Numbered from the stretch's first letter, positions 1-6,837 are shown. The stretch is DNA of 51,602 nt from Ruminococcus sp. (GCA_022510955.1 JAFLSM010000014.1:1-51602); one strand, 5' to 3'. Made by a program: numbers and translations. Notes: a model not told the origin generated them from the letters alone.

Positions 1-84
1 ATGGAAATTTAGCCATCGCTCGTTGCCGCTTGCGGCAAACTGAGCGGGCAATATAAATTTAGTTAGTGTGATTTTTCACACTAT
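1..84. repeat. Copy 1 of a 54-bp exact repeat plus a TAGTGTGA hairpin
   Basis: Positions 1-54 are identical, base for base, to 2058-2111, so the MutS-family gene sits between two direct copies. The repeat holds a strong hairpin (TTGCCGC-tt-GCGGCAA) inside an outer CGCTC/GAGCG pairing. Shortly after it comes a second hairpin, TAGTGTGA/TCACACTA (64-71 and 76-83), which also follows copy 2 at a different spacing. The copy may extend left of the window. No coding potential is seen. This could be a REP-like or structured-RNA repeat. Confidence 0.75.
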
Positions 85-120
85 CATTCCTTACAGATGT
101 TATGTACGAGCAATTCCCTA

Positions 121-164
121 TAAAACAAAAAATGCTCCATACCTATCTTATATAGTATGGAGCA
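121..164 (-). terminator. Rho-independent terminator of the MutS-family gene
   Basis: Perfect 10-bp stem TGCTCCATAC/GTATGGAGCA with a 12-nt loop. Read on the minus strand it is followed by TTTTTTGTTTTA. It lies beyond the 3' end of the minus-strand MutS-like gene, with a degenerate repeat copy in between. Confidence 0.75.
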
Positions 165-210
165 AAAAATTTGTTTTATTCTGTTGTAAATAAAAATTTT
201 TATTATTTTC

Positions 211-273
211 TACGCTTCATAAGTTGGTTTTAATATATAACCTTTCGTCTCAAAGATAAAATTCTATTGTACG
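211..273. repeat. Remnant of the long-hairpin intergenic repeat family
   Basis: Carries the family's left-end signature (CGCTTCATAAGTTGGTTTTAATATATAACC) and then a decayed version of the CCGAAGAT-containing inner part. It is a truncated copy. Full-length relatives lie at 41061-41407 and 45365-45542. Confidence 0.65.
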
Positions 274-281
274 GCATTGCC

Positions 282-1991
282 TTAAATTTTTGAATCTATC
301 TCTGCCTTAATCTTTTCAAATGTTACGCCGTATTTTTCGGCAATATCCCTTGCGTAGCTCACACCCTGAGGAGGAGCTATACACACCTTAAACGAGCGTT
401 TGCCTTTATCAACACCCGTAACCATACTCTCAACTCTGCTGTCGCCCTCTATGGAGCTGTTCATATCATCAAGTCCTCGTGCAAGGTCGTGCATATGGGT
501 GTTAAATACTGAGCGAACTCCCAAATATCTCATGGCTTTTACAACATCCTTGGCAATATACAAACCCTCAGCAACATTTGTTGTTGCAAGACTTTCATTG
601 AGCAAAATCAGGCTGTATTTTGTGGCAACGCAGAAAATTTCGGACAATCGCTTACTCTCTTCACCGAGTCTGCCAAGGTCAACGGTGTCGTTTTCATCAG
701 CAGGAAAGTGAGTAAAAATGTTATCGCAGGGGCTGAATTCCATTTTAGATGCAGGCACATATATTCCGTTTTGTGCAAGCAAAAATGCAAGTCCTACCGC
801 CTGTGTAATCGTGGTTTTTCCGCCTCTGTTCGGCCCTGTAAGAATATAAATTCGCTTATCCTCGTCAAAGTCAAAGTCATTTGTGACAATCTCAATATTG
901 TCGCCCTCAACATTTTTAACGGCAAGCTTTAAATTATAAATATCGCTTATATGGCAATCGCGCTTGTCCTTTGACACAACCTCCGCCTTACAAATCGGCA
1001 TACCCTTTTGCTTTATTTTGTCGCAAAGCTCTGCAAAACGAACATAAAAAATAATCTCGGGCATAAGCGATACAAATGAATATCCGTTAATATTGATGTA
1101 TTTGTTAAGCATTGACTTTATATCGCTCACCGTTCTGCGGAGAATATCGGTTACAACCTTTTTCAGTGCGTCAGAAAGAGGGTCTGCACCCGTAAGCTCA
1201 CTTCGAAAAACTTGATTAACATCCTGTTGTGCTCCCACAACCATTTTACCAAATCCAAGCTTTGTGCTTGACGGATTTGCAGGATGAAAGCTCACAAAGC
1301 CCGACACATCATTGCCGTTGTGCAGTTCACTTTCGTGATTTGCAAACTTCATAAAGCGCTTGAGAATTCCGCTGTCAGTAAATTCCTTGTCATTGAGCGA
1401 GATAACACCAACATTCTTCGGTCTTAACAGATTGTCAAGATTTACACCAAGGGTAATGCTCTTAAGTGTTTGTGCCTTTGCAAGTGTCTCCTGAATATCC
1501 TTTTTCAGGTCAGGAAAACCGCTTCCGTTGTAAATAGTCTGCACACTTTTCTTTAACTGCAAAAGTCCCTCGGATTTAACATCAATGCTTTCAAGCGTTG
1601 TCTTAATTCTTGTAATGCAGTCAACATAGCCGTCCATTTCACGCAGGCGATTGACCATTTGCCACAGCGAGGAAGCCTCGGAATCCTTTTGAAATCTTTC
1701 AATTTCACGCAAATCATTTAGCTTTTCAAGCAAATCGGTAAGGTCTGCACGCAACCTGGGATAACGCAGAAAATCGTCAAAAACATCACAGCGATACTTT
1801 ATTACCTCTTCATCATCGGTAATATTAATCAACAGCTGTTTTATGCTGTTTCGCTCATACGCCTCTTTTGTGAGTGCCTCACAAAAAAAGTCAATCGACA
1901 AATCGTTTATTGCCTCTTTCGTGAGCGTCTGATATTTTGCATTTGAATTTTGCGGATGAAGCAAACTTAGTTCTTCCATAATAATTTCCAT
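282..1991 (-). CDS. MutS-family ATPase (MutS domain V protein)
   Basis: A 569-residue protein related to the C-terminal core and ATPase domain of MutS, without the N-terminal mismatch-recognition domains of true MutS. The Walker A loop GPNRGGKTT lies near residues 386-394 and an H-loop-like FNTHMHDLA near 496-504. The Walker B position reads LILLNES where classical MutS has LLDE, so the first acidic residue is Asn. The N-terminal half is helical and resembles MutS core and clamp regions. I start at the ATG at 1991, just after GGCGGAAAGG; an upstream GTG (2006) and a downstream ATG (1979) are alternatives. A role in recombination or DNA-structure processing is inferred from the family only. 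No mutL or recombination gene is adjacent. Confidence 0.8.
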   Translation of the reverse strand: MEIIMEELSLLHPQNSNAKYQTLTKEAINDLSIDFFCEALTKEAYERNSIKQLLINITDDEEVIKYRCDVFDDFLRYPRLRADLTDLLEKLNDLREIERFQKDSEASSLWQMVNRLREMDGYVDCITRIKTTLESIDVKSEGLLQLKKSVQTIYNGSGFPDLKKDIQETLAKAQTLKSITLGVNLDNLLRPKNVGVISLNDKEFTDSGILKRFMKFANHESELHNGNDVSGFVSFHPANPSSTKLGFGKMVVGAQQDVNQVFRSELTGADPLSDALKKVVTDILRRTVSDIKSMLNKYININGYSFVSLMPEIIFYVRFAELCDKIKQKGMPICKAEVVSKDKRDCHISDIYNLKLAVKNVEGDNIEIVTNDFDFDEDKRIYILTGPNRGGKTTITQAVGLAFLLAQNGIYVPASKMEFSPCDNIFTHFPADENDTVDLGRLGEESKRLSEIFCVATKYSLILLNESLATTNVAEGLYIAKDVVKAMRYLGVRSVFNTHMHDLARGLDDMNSSIEGDSRVESMVTGVDKGKRSFKVCIAPPQGVSYARDIAEKYGVTFEKIKAEIDSKI

Positions 1992-2057
1992 AGCCTTTCC
2001 GCCCACAAATATAAGTAAAAAATTCCTACATACTTATCGTGGGCGGATAAGGCGTAA

Positions 2058-2164
2058 ATGGAAATTTAGCCATCGCTCGTTGCCGCTTGCGGCAAACTGA
2101 GCGGGCAATATATCTTCGATAATAACAAGTTATGAAATTCGGAATAGTGTGATTTTTCACACTA
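2058..2164. repeat. Copy 2 of the 54-bp repeat plus TAGTGTGA hairpin
   Basis: 2058-2111 matches positions 1-54 exactly and in the same orientation. The TAGTGTGA/TCACACTA hairpin is at 2145-2152 and 2157-2164, separated from the 54-mer by 33 nt instead of 9 in copy 1. This suggests a two-part unit whose middle is variable. Confidence 0.75.
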
Positions 2165-2232
2165 TTAACCTCAAAATCTAAATATTTTAATAAAATGATA
2201 GCACAATAAATTTATTATTTCAACGGTCTGTC

Positions 2233-2261
2233 TTGTGATTATTAAAACTTTATGATATTAT
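2233..2261 (+). promoter_or_regulatory. Sigma-A-type promoter of the DUF896/ArsC-like operon
   Basis: TTGTGA, 17-nt spacer, TATTAT. Predicted transcription start near 2268, giving a leader of about 53 nt that contains the 28-bp palindrome. Confidence 0.6.
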
Positions 2262-2276
2262 AAATTTATAAATTTT

Positions 2277-2304
2277 ATACTAATCGCCAATAGAATATTA
2301 GTAT
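2277..2304 (+). repeat. 28-bp palindromic element (copy 1) in a 5' leader
   Basis: ATACTAAT and ATTAGTAT arms enclose the 12-nt core CGCCAATAGAAT. The element ends 16 nt before the DUF896 start codon. A copy with 27 of 28 identical bases lies at 32445-32472, in the same sense orientation 22 nt before pyrF. In RNA it would form an 8-bp hairpin next to the ribosome binding site. Confidence 0.7.
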
Positions 2305-2320
2305 TAATGGAGTGTTTAAT

Positions 2321-2548
2321 ATGAATAAAGAAATGATAAGCAGAATTAACGAGCTTGCCAAAAAGAAAAAATTAGTAGGACTAACCGAGGAAGAACAAAA
2401 AGAGCAAAAAGAGCTTTACAAGGTTTATCTCGGCGAAATCCGCCAACAGTTCAGCGCTACACTTGACAATGTGAGCGTTAAAGAAAATGACGGAAGCGTT
2501 GTTCCGTTCAAAGAAGCATACAAGAAAGATGAAAATAAGGGAGACTAA
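2321..2548 (+). CDS. DUF896 family small protein (YnzC-like)
   Basis: A 75-residue charged helical protein. The N-terminal pattern (ISRINELAKKKK then GLTEEEQKEQKELYKVYL) is the hallmark of the DUF896/YnzC family of Firmicutes, two-helix hairpin proteins. In B. subtilis one member lies in the SOS-regulated yneA region; the biochemical role is unclear. The ATG at 2321 is chosen because GGAG lies 8 nt upstream; an in-frame GTG at 2312 lies inside that region. The stop codon is one base before the next gene's ATG, so the two are translationally coupled. Confidence 0.85.
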   Translation: MNKEMISRINELAKKKKLVGLTEEEQKEQKELYKVYLGEIRQQFSATLDNVSVKENDGSVVPFKEAYKKDENKGD

Positions 2549-2549
2549 T

Positions 2550-2900
2550 ATGCTATTACTTTTATATCCAAAATGTTCAACCTGCCAAAAGGCTAAAAAG
2601 TGGCTTGATGAGCAGGGCATAAGCTATACAGAACGCAACATCAAGGACGAAAATCCAACCCTTGACGAACTGAAAGAGTGGTACGCAAAATCAAACTTAC
2701 CGCTCAAAAAATTCTTCAACACAAGCGGACTTATCTACAGGTCAATGGAACTCAAGGACAAGCTTCCGCAAATGACAGCTGACGAACAGTTGGCCTTGCT
2801 TGCAACCGACGGAATGCTTGTTAAGCGTCCGCTCGTTGTAGGCGACAGCTTTGTTCTGACAGGATTTCGTGAGAAGGAATGGGCAGAAAAATTAAAATAA
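2550..2900 (+). CDS. ArsC/Spx-family thioredoxin-fold protein
   Basis: A 116-residue member of the arsenate reductase-like (ArsC/Spx/YffB) family. The N-terminal strand is followed by a redox pair, YPKCSTC (Cys7 and Cys10), then KKWLDEQG and a 'LKKFFNTSG' segment usual in the family. Such proteins are thiol-disulfide enzymes or RNA polymerase-binding stress regulators. The CXXC and small size fit either, and true arsenate reduction is not implied because no ars genes are nearby. The start follows GGGAG and is one base after the DUF896 stop. Transcription is from the promoter at 2233-2261. No clear terminator is seen before the next promoter. Confidence 0.8.
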   Translation: MLLLLYPKCSTCQKAKKWLDEQGISYTERNIKDENPTLDELKEWYAKSNLPLKKFFNTSGLIYRSMELKDKLPQMTADEQLALLATDGMLVKRPLVVGDSFVLTGFREKEWAEKLK

Positions 2901-2972
2901 AGAAATTTTGATAGACGAAGATGACAAAATAATCTACATAAATTATCGCATTTTACAAAAATAATATTTTTC

Positions 2973-3001
2973 TTGATTTTTTTCAAATAATATTGTATAA
3001 T
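2973..3001 (+). promoter_or_regulatory. Promoter of the OPRT-like gene
   Basis: TTGATT, 17-nt spacer, TATAAT. Predicted start near 3008, about 36 nt before the ATG. Confidence 0.7.
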
Positions 3002-3043
3002 ATGCCTATACAGTAGTATTATAAAATTGAGGAGACACACATT

Positions 3044-3679
3044 ATGGCTAAACTTTACAAAATCAGAACAAAAAATAAAAATCTGTTTCTTCGTGTTGCC
3101 AACGGACATTTTGCAACCTCACACAGCCACACAAACTATTATATTGATGTTACAACACAAAAAACCCGACTTTCAGAGGCAAGAGCTGTTGCAAAAGAGC
3201 TTGTATCTAACTATCACCTGAACACTATAATTGATACAGTTCTTTGTGTTGACGGCACAGAGGTTATTGGTGCGTGTGTTGCCTCTGAGCTTACAAAGGA
3301 AGACTTTGTAAATATGAATGCTCATCAGACCGTTTATGTTGTTACCCCAGAATATACCGCAGGCGGTCAGCTTATGTTCCGTGACAACCTTGCACCTATG
3401 ATTCACGGCAAACATGTTTTGATTATGGCTGCATCCGTTACAACAGGTAAAACAGCTCAAAGCGCTATTGACGCTGTTAATTACTACGGCGGAAACGTTG
3501 TCGGCGTATCAGCTATATTTGCGACTGTGGATAGCTGTGACGGTTATCCTGTTAACTCAATTTTTGACCCTAACGATTTGCACGACTTTGCAAGCTACAA
3601 CTCACACCACTGTCCTCTTTGTGAAAAAGGCGAAAAGATTGAGGCACTTGTAAACAGCTACGGTTTTTCAAAACTTTAA
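3044..3679 (+). CDS. Orotate phosphoribosyltransferase-like protein with altered PRPP loop
   Basis: A 211-residue protein with the type I phosphoribosyltransferase fold as judged by order of elements. There is a conserved D70-G-T-E segment and a phosphate loop VLIMAASVTTGKT (125-137). In catalytic PRTases two acidic residues normally precede the TTG; here they are Ala129-Ala130, so catalysis is doubtful. The C-terminus carries HHCPLC (188-193), a possible metal-binding pair. It resembles proteins annotated as orotate phosphoribosyltransferase in Clostridia. GAGGAG sits about 10 nt before the ATG. It is a single-gene unit with its own promoter, and the pyrimidine genes pyrC and pyrF are 28 kb away. 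It could be a regulator of the PurR/PRTase-fold type. Confidence 0.6.
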   Translation: MAKLYKIRTKNKNLFLRVANGHFATSHSHTNYYIDVTTQKTRLSEARAVAKELVSNYHLNTIIDTVLCVDGTEVIGACVASELTKEDFVNMNAHQTVYVVTPEYTAGGQLMFRDNLAPMIHGKHVLIMAASVTTGKTAQSAIDAVNYYGGNVVGVSAIFATVDSCDGYPVNSIFDPNDLHDFASYNSHHCPLCEKGEKIEALVNSYGFSKL

Positions 3680-3688
3680 TTTGAAAAG

Positions 3689-3755
3689 CAGTCGGAGAGT
3701 TTGTATCTATCCGAGCAGATTGCTCCATATTAATATGCTCTTTTGTGCCCGACTG
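3689..3755. repeat. Palindromic repeat with ATCTATCCGAGCA core (copy 1)
   Basis: Outer arms CAGTCGG (3689-3695) and CCGACTG (3749-3755) enclose a diverged inner segment containing CTATCCGAGCA. The segment and its 3' tail resemble 6838-6912, which has different but again complementary outer arms. It lies directly after the OPRT-like gene. Confidence 0.5.
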
Positions 3756-3798
3756 TTATGTACAATCAGTTTATTGTAAAATAAACTTATCCTTATGT

Positions 3799-3879
3799 GT
3801 TATGAATTGTTACCTTTACACAGAAGTACATCTTTGGGTCGCAATGGTTATATATTAAAGTAAACTTCTGAATCGTCGA
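3799..3879. repeat. Right-end remnant of the long-hairpin repeat family
   Basis: Contains the family's right-end sequence (GGTTATATATTAAAGTAAACTTCTGAA) preceded by AAGTACATCTTTGGGTCG, the counterpart of the AAGT..TTCGGGTC arm in full-length copies. The left half is missing or decayed. Confidence 0.6.
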
Positions 3880-3888
3880 AAAAAATCA

Positions 3889-3920
3889 AGACGGATTATC
3901 AAAAGATAATCCGTCTTTTG
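3889..3920. terminator. Bidirectional terminator between convergent genes
   Basis: Perfect 12-bp stem AGACGGATTATC/GATAATCCGTCT with a 4-nt AAAA loop. It is followed by TTTGTTATTTTAT on the plus strand and preceded by an A-run (T-run on the minus strand). It serves both the OPRT-like gene (+) and the PHP gene (-). Confidence 0.85.
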
Positions 3921-3925
3921 TTATT

Positions 3926-4741
3926 TTATGCATTATTAAATTTAAGCATACATTCATTTGGTACATTAGCACAGCCGAGTTTAACATTCGGCTTAACGGT
4001 TCCATGATAATCACTACCGCCTGTAATAATTTTGCCGTATCTATGTGCAACATCAATCAATTTGTCTGTTTGCTCTAAGCTGTGCTTAGAATGATATGCC
4101 TCAATGCCGTCAATTTTTTGAATAGCATCTCCAAAAAACTCCTCAAAATCGGGCTTTTTGTACTCATAAAAATGTGCGATAACCGCAAGTCCTCCACAGC
4201 TGTGAATTGCCTCTATACCCTCTGCAAGCGGTTGACTTTGCTTTTTGACATAACACGGCATCCCCTTTTTTACATACTTGTCAAAGACCTCTGAAACACT
4301 TTGAGCATAGCCCTTGCTTATTAAAAGCTGTGCAATGTGAACTCTGTTGCGTGCAGCAGTCGGATACTTCTGCACAAGCTCGTCATAGGTAACATCAAAT
4401 CCAAGACCTTGAAACTTTTCAATTATCCCCCTGTGCTGAATCTGCTTGGCATAATCACCCTTTTGAATAAATCTTCTGAGAATATCAAAATTATCGGTAT
4501 CTTTATTAAAATATCCGAGCAGGTGAATTTCTTTATCCTTATAATCGCATGAAAGCTCACAACCGATAACAAAATCAAAGCTGAACTTGTTAAGGTATTT
4601 TTTTGCCTCAATAGCACCGTCAACGCAGTTATGGTCGGTTATTGCAATTTGATTGAGCGCAAGACTGTCCGCCATTTGCAAAATCTCAAGCGGTGTGTCA
4701 GTACCATCAGAATATGTTGTGTGAATGTGTAAATCTATCAT
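3926..4741 (-). CDS. PHP-domain phosphoesterase
   Basis: A 271-residue protein with the PHP metal-binding motifs in order: DLHIHTTYSDG (His5, His7, Asp12) at the N-terminus, ITDHNC, an AVIAHFYE histidine in the middle and GGSDYHG near the C-terminus. This size and motif set match the YciV/TrpH-type nucleoside 3',5'-bisphosphate phosphatase or RNase AM group. It is more likely a soluble nucleotide or RNA 5'-end phosphatase than histidinol phosphatase, because no his genes are near. No strong ribosome binding site precedes the ATG. It is transcribed alone toward the shared terminator. Confidence 0.8.
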   Translation of the reverse strand: MIDLHIHTTYSDGTDTPLEILQMADSLALNQIAITDHNCVDGAIEAKKYLNKFSFDFVIGCELSCDYKDKEIHLLGYFNKDTDNFDILRRFIQKGDYAKQIQHRGIIEKFQGLGFDVTYDELVQKYPTAARNRVHIAQLLISKGYAQSVSEVFDKYVKKGMPCYVKKQSQPLAEGIEAIHSCGGLAVIAHFYEYKKPDFEEFFGDAIQKIDGIEAYHSKHSLEQTDKLIDVAHRYGKIITGGSDYHGTVKPNVKLGCANVPNECMLKFNNA

Positions 4742-4800
4742 AAGTTTATTATTGCTCTTATTATTATCAGTACTATATTTCTTTTAAAATTTTTAATCTA

Positions 4801-4829
4801 TTGACATTAAATTATTGCTATGATATTAT
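4801..4829 (+). promoter_or_regulatory. Promoter of the putative antitoxin RNA
   Basis: TTGACA, 17-nt spacer, TATTAT. Predicted start near 4836. It faces the toxin promoter at 5034-5062, so the two transcripts converge and overlap. Confidence 0.6.
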
Positions 4830-4835
4830 AATAGT

Positions 4836-4920
4836 GTAAAGGAACGATTTTGACTGTTCCGCAATAAAAAACCGTTTTGTAAAAAACCGCTCTGTAATGC
4901 GACTACAGGGCGGTTATTTC
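4836..4920 (+). ncRNA. Putative antisense RNA antitoxin
   Basis: The region has no ORF with a ribosome binding site. The predicted RNA begins with GTAAAGGAACG, forms a short GGAAC/GTTCC hairpin (4841-4845, 4856-4860) and ends at the same hairpin that terminates the toxin mRNA, read in reverse. It would therefore be complementary to the 3' end of the toxin message. The ends of the locus (4835-4846 and 5017-5028) are a perfect 12-bp inverted repeat, so both RNAs would start with the same sequence. The assignment is inferred from layout; no expression evidence is available. Confidence 0.45.
4881..4915 (-). terminator. Terminator of the toxin mRNA, shared with the antisense RNA
   Basis: The stem ACCGCcCTGTA/TACAGaGCGGT has one mismatch and a 7-nt loop. 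On the minus strand it is followed by TTTTTT. It begins at the toxin stop codon. In the plus direction the trailing sequence TTATTTCTTTA is weaker. Confidence 0.7.
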
Positions 4921-4976
4921 TTTATGCTTAAAACTATAATAGCTACTAACAAAGTAAAGCAAATTATGTATTCCAA
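4914..4976 (-). CDS. Putative type I toxin: 20-residue hydrophobic peptide
   Basis: A TTG start preceded by an unusually strong GGGGGTGA ribosome binding site opens a 20-codon frame. The peptide has Glu-Tyr at the start, a single continuous hydrophobic segment (IICFTLLVAIIVLSI) and a C-terminal Lys-Lys. That is the form of membrane-acting type I toxins and 'holin-like' peptides of Firmicutes. In the mRNA the ribosome binding site is paired: CACCCTTG..AAGGGGGTG (4982-5000) forms a hairpin, so translation would be restrained. The gene has its own promoter and a terminator right at the stop codon. It is too short for ordinary gene calling; the toxin role is inferred from these combined features. 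Confidence 0.6.
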   Translation of the reverse strand: MEYIICFTLLVAIIVLSIKK

Positions 4977-4981
4977 GTAAT

Positions 4982-5000
4982 CACCCCCTTTACAAGGGTG
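4982..5000 (-). promoter_or_regulatory. Hairpin sequestering the toxin ribosome binding site
   Basis: In toxin mRNA sense, CACCC and GGGTG pair around TTGTAAAGG, burying the GGGGGTGA ribosome binding site. A second small hairpin (GCTG..CAGC) precedes it. Translational masking of this kind is known in type I toxin mRNAs. Confidence 0.55.
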
Positions 5001-5033
5001 CTGAAACAGCCGCCACCGTTCCTTTACATTTAT

Positions 5034-5062
5034 ATTATACAATATCCAAACTTCCTATGCAA
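5034..5062 (-). promoter_or_regulatory. Promoter of the toxin mRNA
   Basis: TTGCAT, 17-nt spacer, TATAAT on the minus strand. Predicted start near 5027, giving a leader of about 50 nt. Confidence 0.7.
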
Positions 5063-5078
5063 TATTAAATTAACGCAA

Positions 5079-5112
5079 AGAAAGGTCAGGTATCGTTTGA
5101 TTCCTGACCTTT
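5079..5112 (-). terminator. Terminator of the DMT transporter gene
   Basis: Perfect 10-bp stem AAAGGTCAGG/CCTGACCTTT with a 12-nt loop, starting 4 nt after the transporter stop codon on the minus strand. Confidence 0.7.
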
Positions 5113-5116
5113 AATA

Positions 5117-5977
5117 CTAAACAGATTTCTTTGAAACCTCATACTTCCACTTGTAAATTGCAACGCCAATAATTACCGCATAGCCGACAAAGCTGAGCCA
5201 ATCGGGTAAATCTCCGAGAATTACAAAGCTTAGCAGAGCAGCAAACAATACCTGCGTGTAGTCAAAGACAGAAATCTCCTTTGCAGGTGCTTTTGAGTAA
5301 GCGGCTGTAATTGAGAACTGACCACCTGCCGCAGATAATCCTGCTAAAATCAGGAAAACAAACTGAGCTATTGTCATCGGCTCATATGTCATTATCATTC
5401 CCGGCACAACCGACAAACACGAAAACATTGAAAAAAAGAATACAATCACAGGACCTGCAACTCCGTTTGTACTCAGCTTACGAACGCATGCATAGGCAAG
5501 TCCTGCTCCCATTCCGCTGACAACTCCCATTATTGCAGGGAAAGACTCCATATTAAAAGTAGGTTTGATTACAAATAATGCACCGACAAATGCAATAATA
5601 ATTGTTGCCCACTCGACTTTTTTCGGCTTTTCCTTCAAAATAAAAATAGAAAAAATCATTGCAAAAAAGGGTGAAAGCTTATTAAGCATTGAGGCATCGG
5701 CAATGTTAAGTTTGCCGATTGCATAAAAATTGCAGATTATGCCGACTGTACCTGCAAGACATCTTACAGCCATTGGCAGAAAATTTTTCCTCTCAATTCT
5801 CAGACTTGTCCTATCCTTTATTACAACAAAAAGAGCTATGAACATTGCCACCAGGTTTCTGAACATACTCTTCTGCCACACAGGTAAATCACCTGCTAAT
5901 TTTACAAATAAATTCATCAGTGCAAAAAAGAACGCCGCACTGATTATGCAGGCAATCGCCTGTTTTTTCTTTGACAT
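5117..5977 (-). CDS. DMT-superfamily (EamA) transporter
   Basis: A 286-residue integral membrane protein with about ten hydrophobic segments arranged as two EamA repeats, the usual layout of drug/metabolite transporters. The first repeat begins at the N-terminus (IACIISAAFFFALMNLF) and the second near residue 150. A short Lys-rich C-terminus (KWKYEVSKK) fits a cytoplasmic end. The family exports or takes up amino acids, nucleobases or SAM-like compounds; the substrate cannot be read from sequence. It is monocistronic with its own terminator. Confidence 0.85.
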   Translation of the reverse strand: MSKKKQAIACIISAAFFFALMNLFVKLAGDLPVWQKSMFRNLVAMFIALFVVIKDRTSLRIERKNFLPMAVRCLAGTVGIICNFYAIGKLNIADASMLNKLSPFFAMIFSIFILKEKPKKVEWATIIIAFVGALFVIKPTFNMESFPAIMGVVSGMGAGLAYACVRKLSTNGVAGPVIVFFFSMFSCLSVVPGMIMTYEPMTIAQFVFLILAGLSAAGGQFSITAAYSKAPAKEISVFDYTQVLFAALLSFVILGDLPDWLSFVGYAVIIGVAIYKWKYEVSKKSV

Positions 5978-6092
5978 TTTTTACTTTCGCCTCACAAGTT
6001 TAGTGGTATTCATAATGCAGTATCCCGAAATTTAAACTTTGTTTTTATGATAAACTTCATTTTTAGATAAATCCTATAAATCAGATATAGTA

Positions 6093-6106
6093 GCGACCAC
6101 TGTAGC
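6093..6106. repeat. Isolated hairpin module of the long-hairpin repeat family
   Basis: GCGACCACTGTAGC matches the GCGAC-CACT-GTCGC module found at 49574-49587, with one mismatch in the stem. It lies between the DMT transporter and the GNAT gene, with no other family sequence recognised around it. It could be a chance match or a decayed copy. Confidence 0.35.
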
Positions 6107-6175
6107 TATTTTTTACTATCGAATCAATAATTTATTTTTATAAAACTTTTGCTCCTAAATTTTGATGACCCTAGC

Positions 6176-6661
6176 TTAATTATCGAAGGTTAATCCTATC
6201 TTTATGTTGTTTTCTGTTTCGCAAATTTGATAATGATTGTTTGTATATTCCTTAATCACCTTTTTCCAAAATTTACTTGCCGGAAGATTGTTTCTCCAAT
6301 AACAAACTTCCCAATGCCCCCGATGCATATCGAACAACTGGGTAGCTACCTTGAAACCTATCCCCATCCTTCTATACTTCAACATCACAAAAAATTCTCC
6401 AATACACCGTGCATCATCTTCTTTCCGATAGTCACAATGCGGACAAATCAAAACAAATCCTGCAATTTTACCATCACAACGTATCAGATAAGGAAACCTT
6501 CCTTCCTCATTCCAATAATCATCAATGTGTTCATATCCATAGTATCCGTATTCATTGATATCATCATTGCTGAATACCGAGAACTCATAATTATATAATT
6601 CCATAAGACGTATTAATAAAAATTTATCATCAACACTCATGAGTTGCAATTCAATATCCAT
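6176..6661 (-). CDS. GNAT-family N-acetyltransferase
   Basis: A 161-residue protein with the GNAT acetyl-CoA binding motif at the expected place: the strand GEFFVMLKYRRMGIG leads into a helix (FKVATQLFDMHRG), then an Asn-rich W-R-N-N-L-P-A-S motif. An R-x-x-G-I-G-type pyrophosphate loop is visible. The substrate is unknown. The ATG at 6661 is chosen because GGAGG lies 7 nt upstream; a longer in-frame extension to 6733 lacks one. Base composition is AT-rich compared with the ribosomal cluster. It stands alone. Confidence 0.8.
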   Translation of the reverse strand: MDIELQLMSVDDKFLLIRLMELYNYEFSVFSNDDINEYGYYGYEHIDDYWNEEGRFPYLIRCDGKIAGFVLICPHCDYRKEDDARCIGEFFVMLKYRRMGIGFKVATQLFDMHRGHWEVCYWRNNLPASKFWKKVIKEYTNNHYQICETENNIKIGLTFDN

Positions 6662-6837
6662 ACTTTTTCCTCCATAAAATTCTCGCTCGCCATTCTTCAG
6701 CCTAATAATAAAACACGGAAATAAAAGAAACACTCTATTGTATTATAATAATCATAATTCACTTCTATATGTTACCTATTAATTATATATACAAACTTAG
6801 AAAAGGTCAATATTTTAATTTCTTAAAAGGGAGCCGC

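Larger units (their letters stand above)
1992..2320. other. Divergent intergenic region with two repeats and a promoter
   Basis: About 330 bases between the divergent MutS-like and DUF896 genes. It contains the second 54-bp repeat copy and its hairpin (2058-2164), the promoter 2233-2261 for the DUF896/ArsC-like pair, and a 28-bp palindrome (2277-2304) inside that transcript's leader. The rest is AT-rich with no coding sequence. Confidence 0.7.

Noticed and set aside
6227-6598. Plus-strand frame opposite the GNAT gene
   Set aside because: The minus strand has the acetyl-CoA motif and a GGAGG site; the plus frame has neither.
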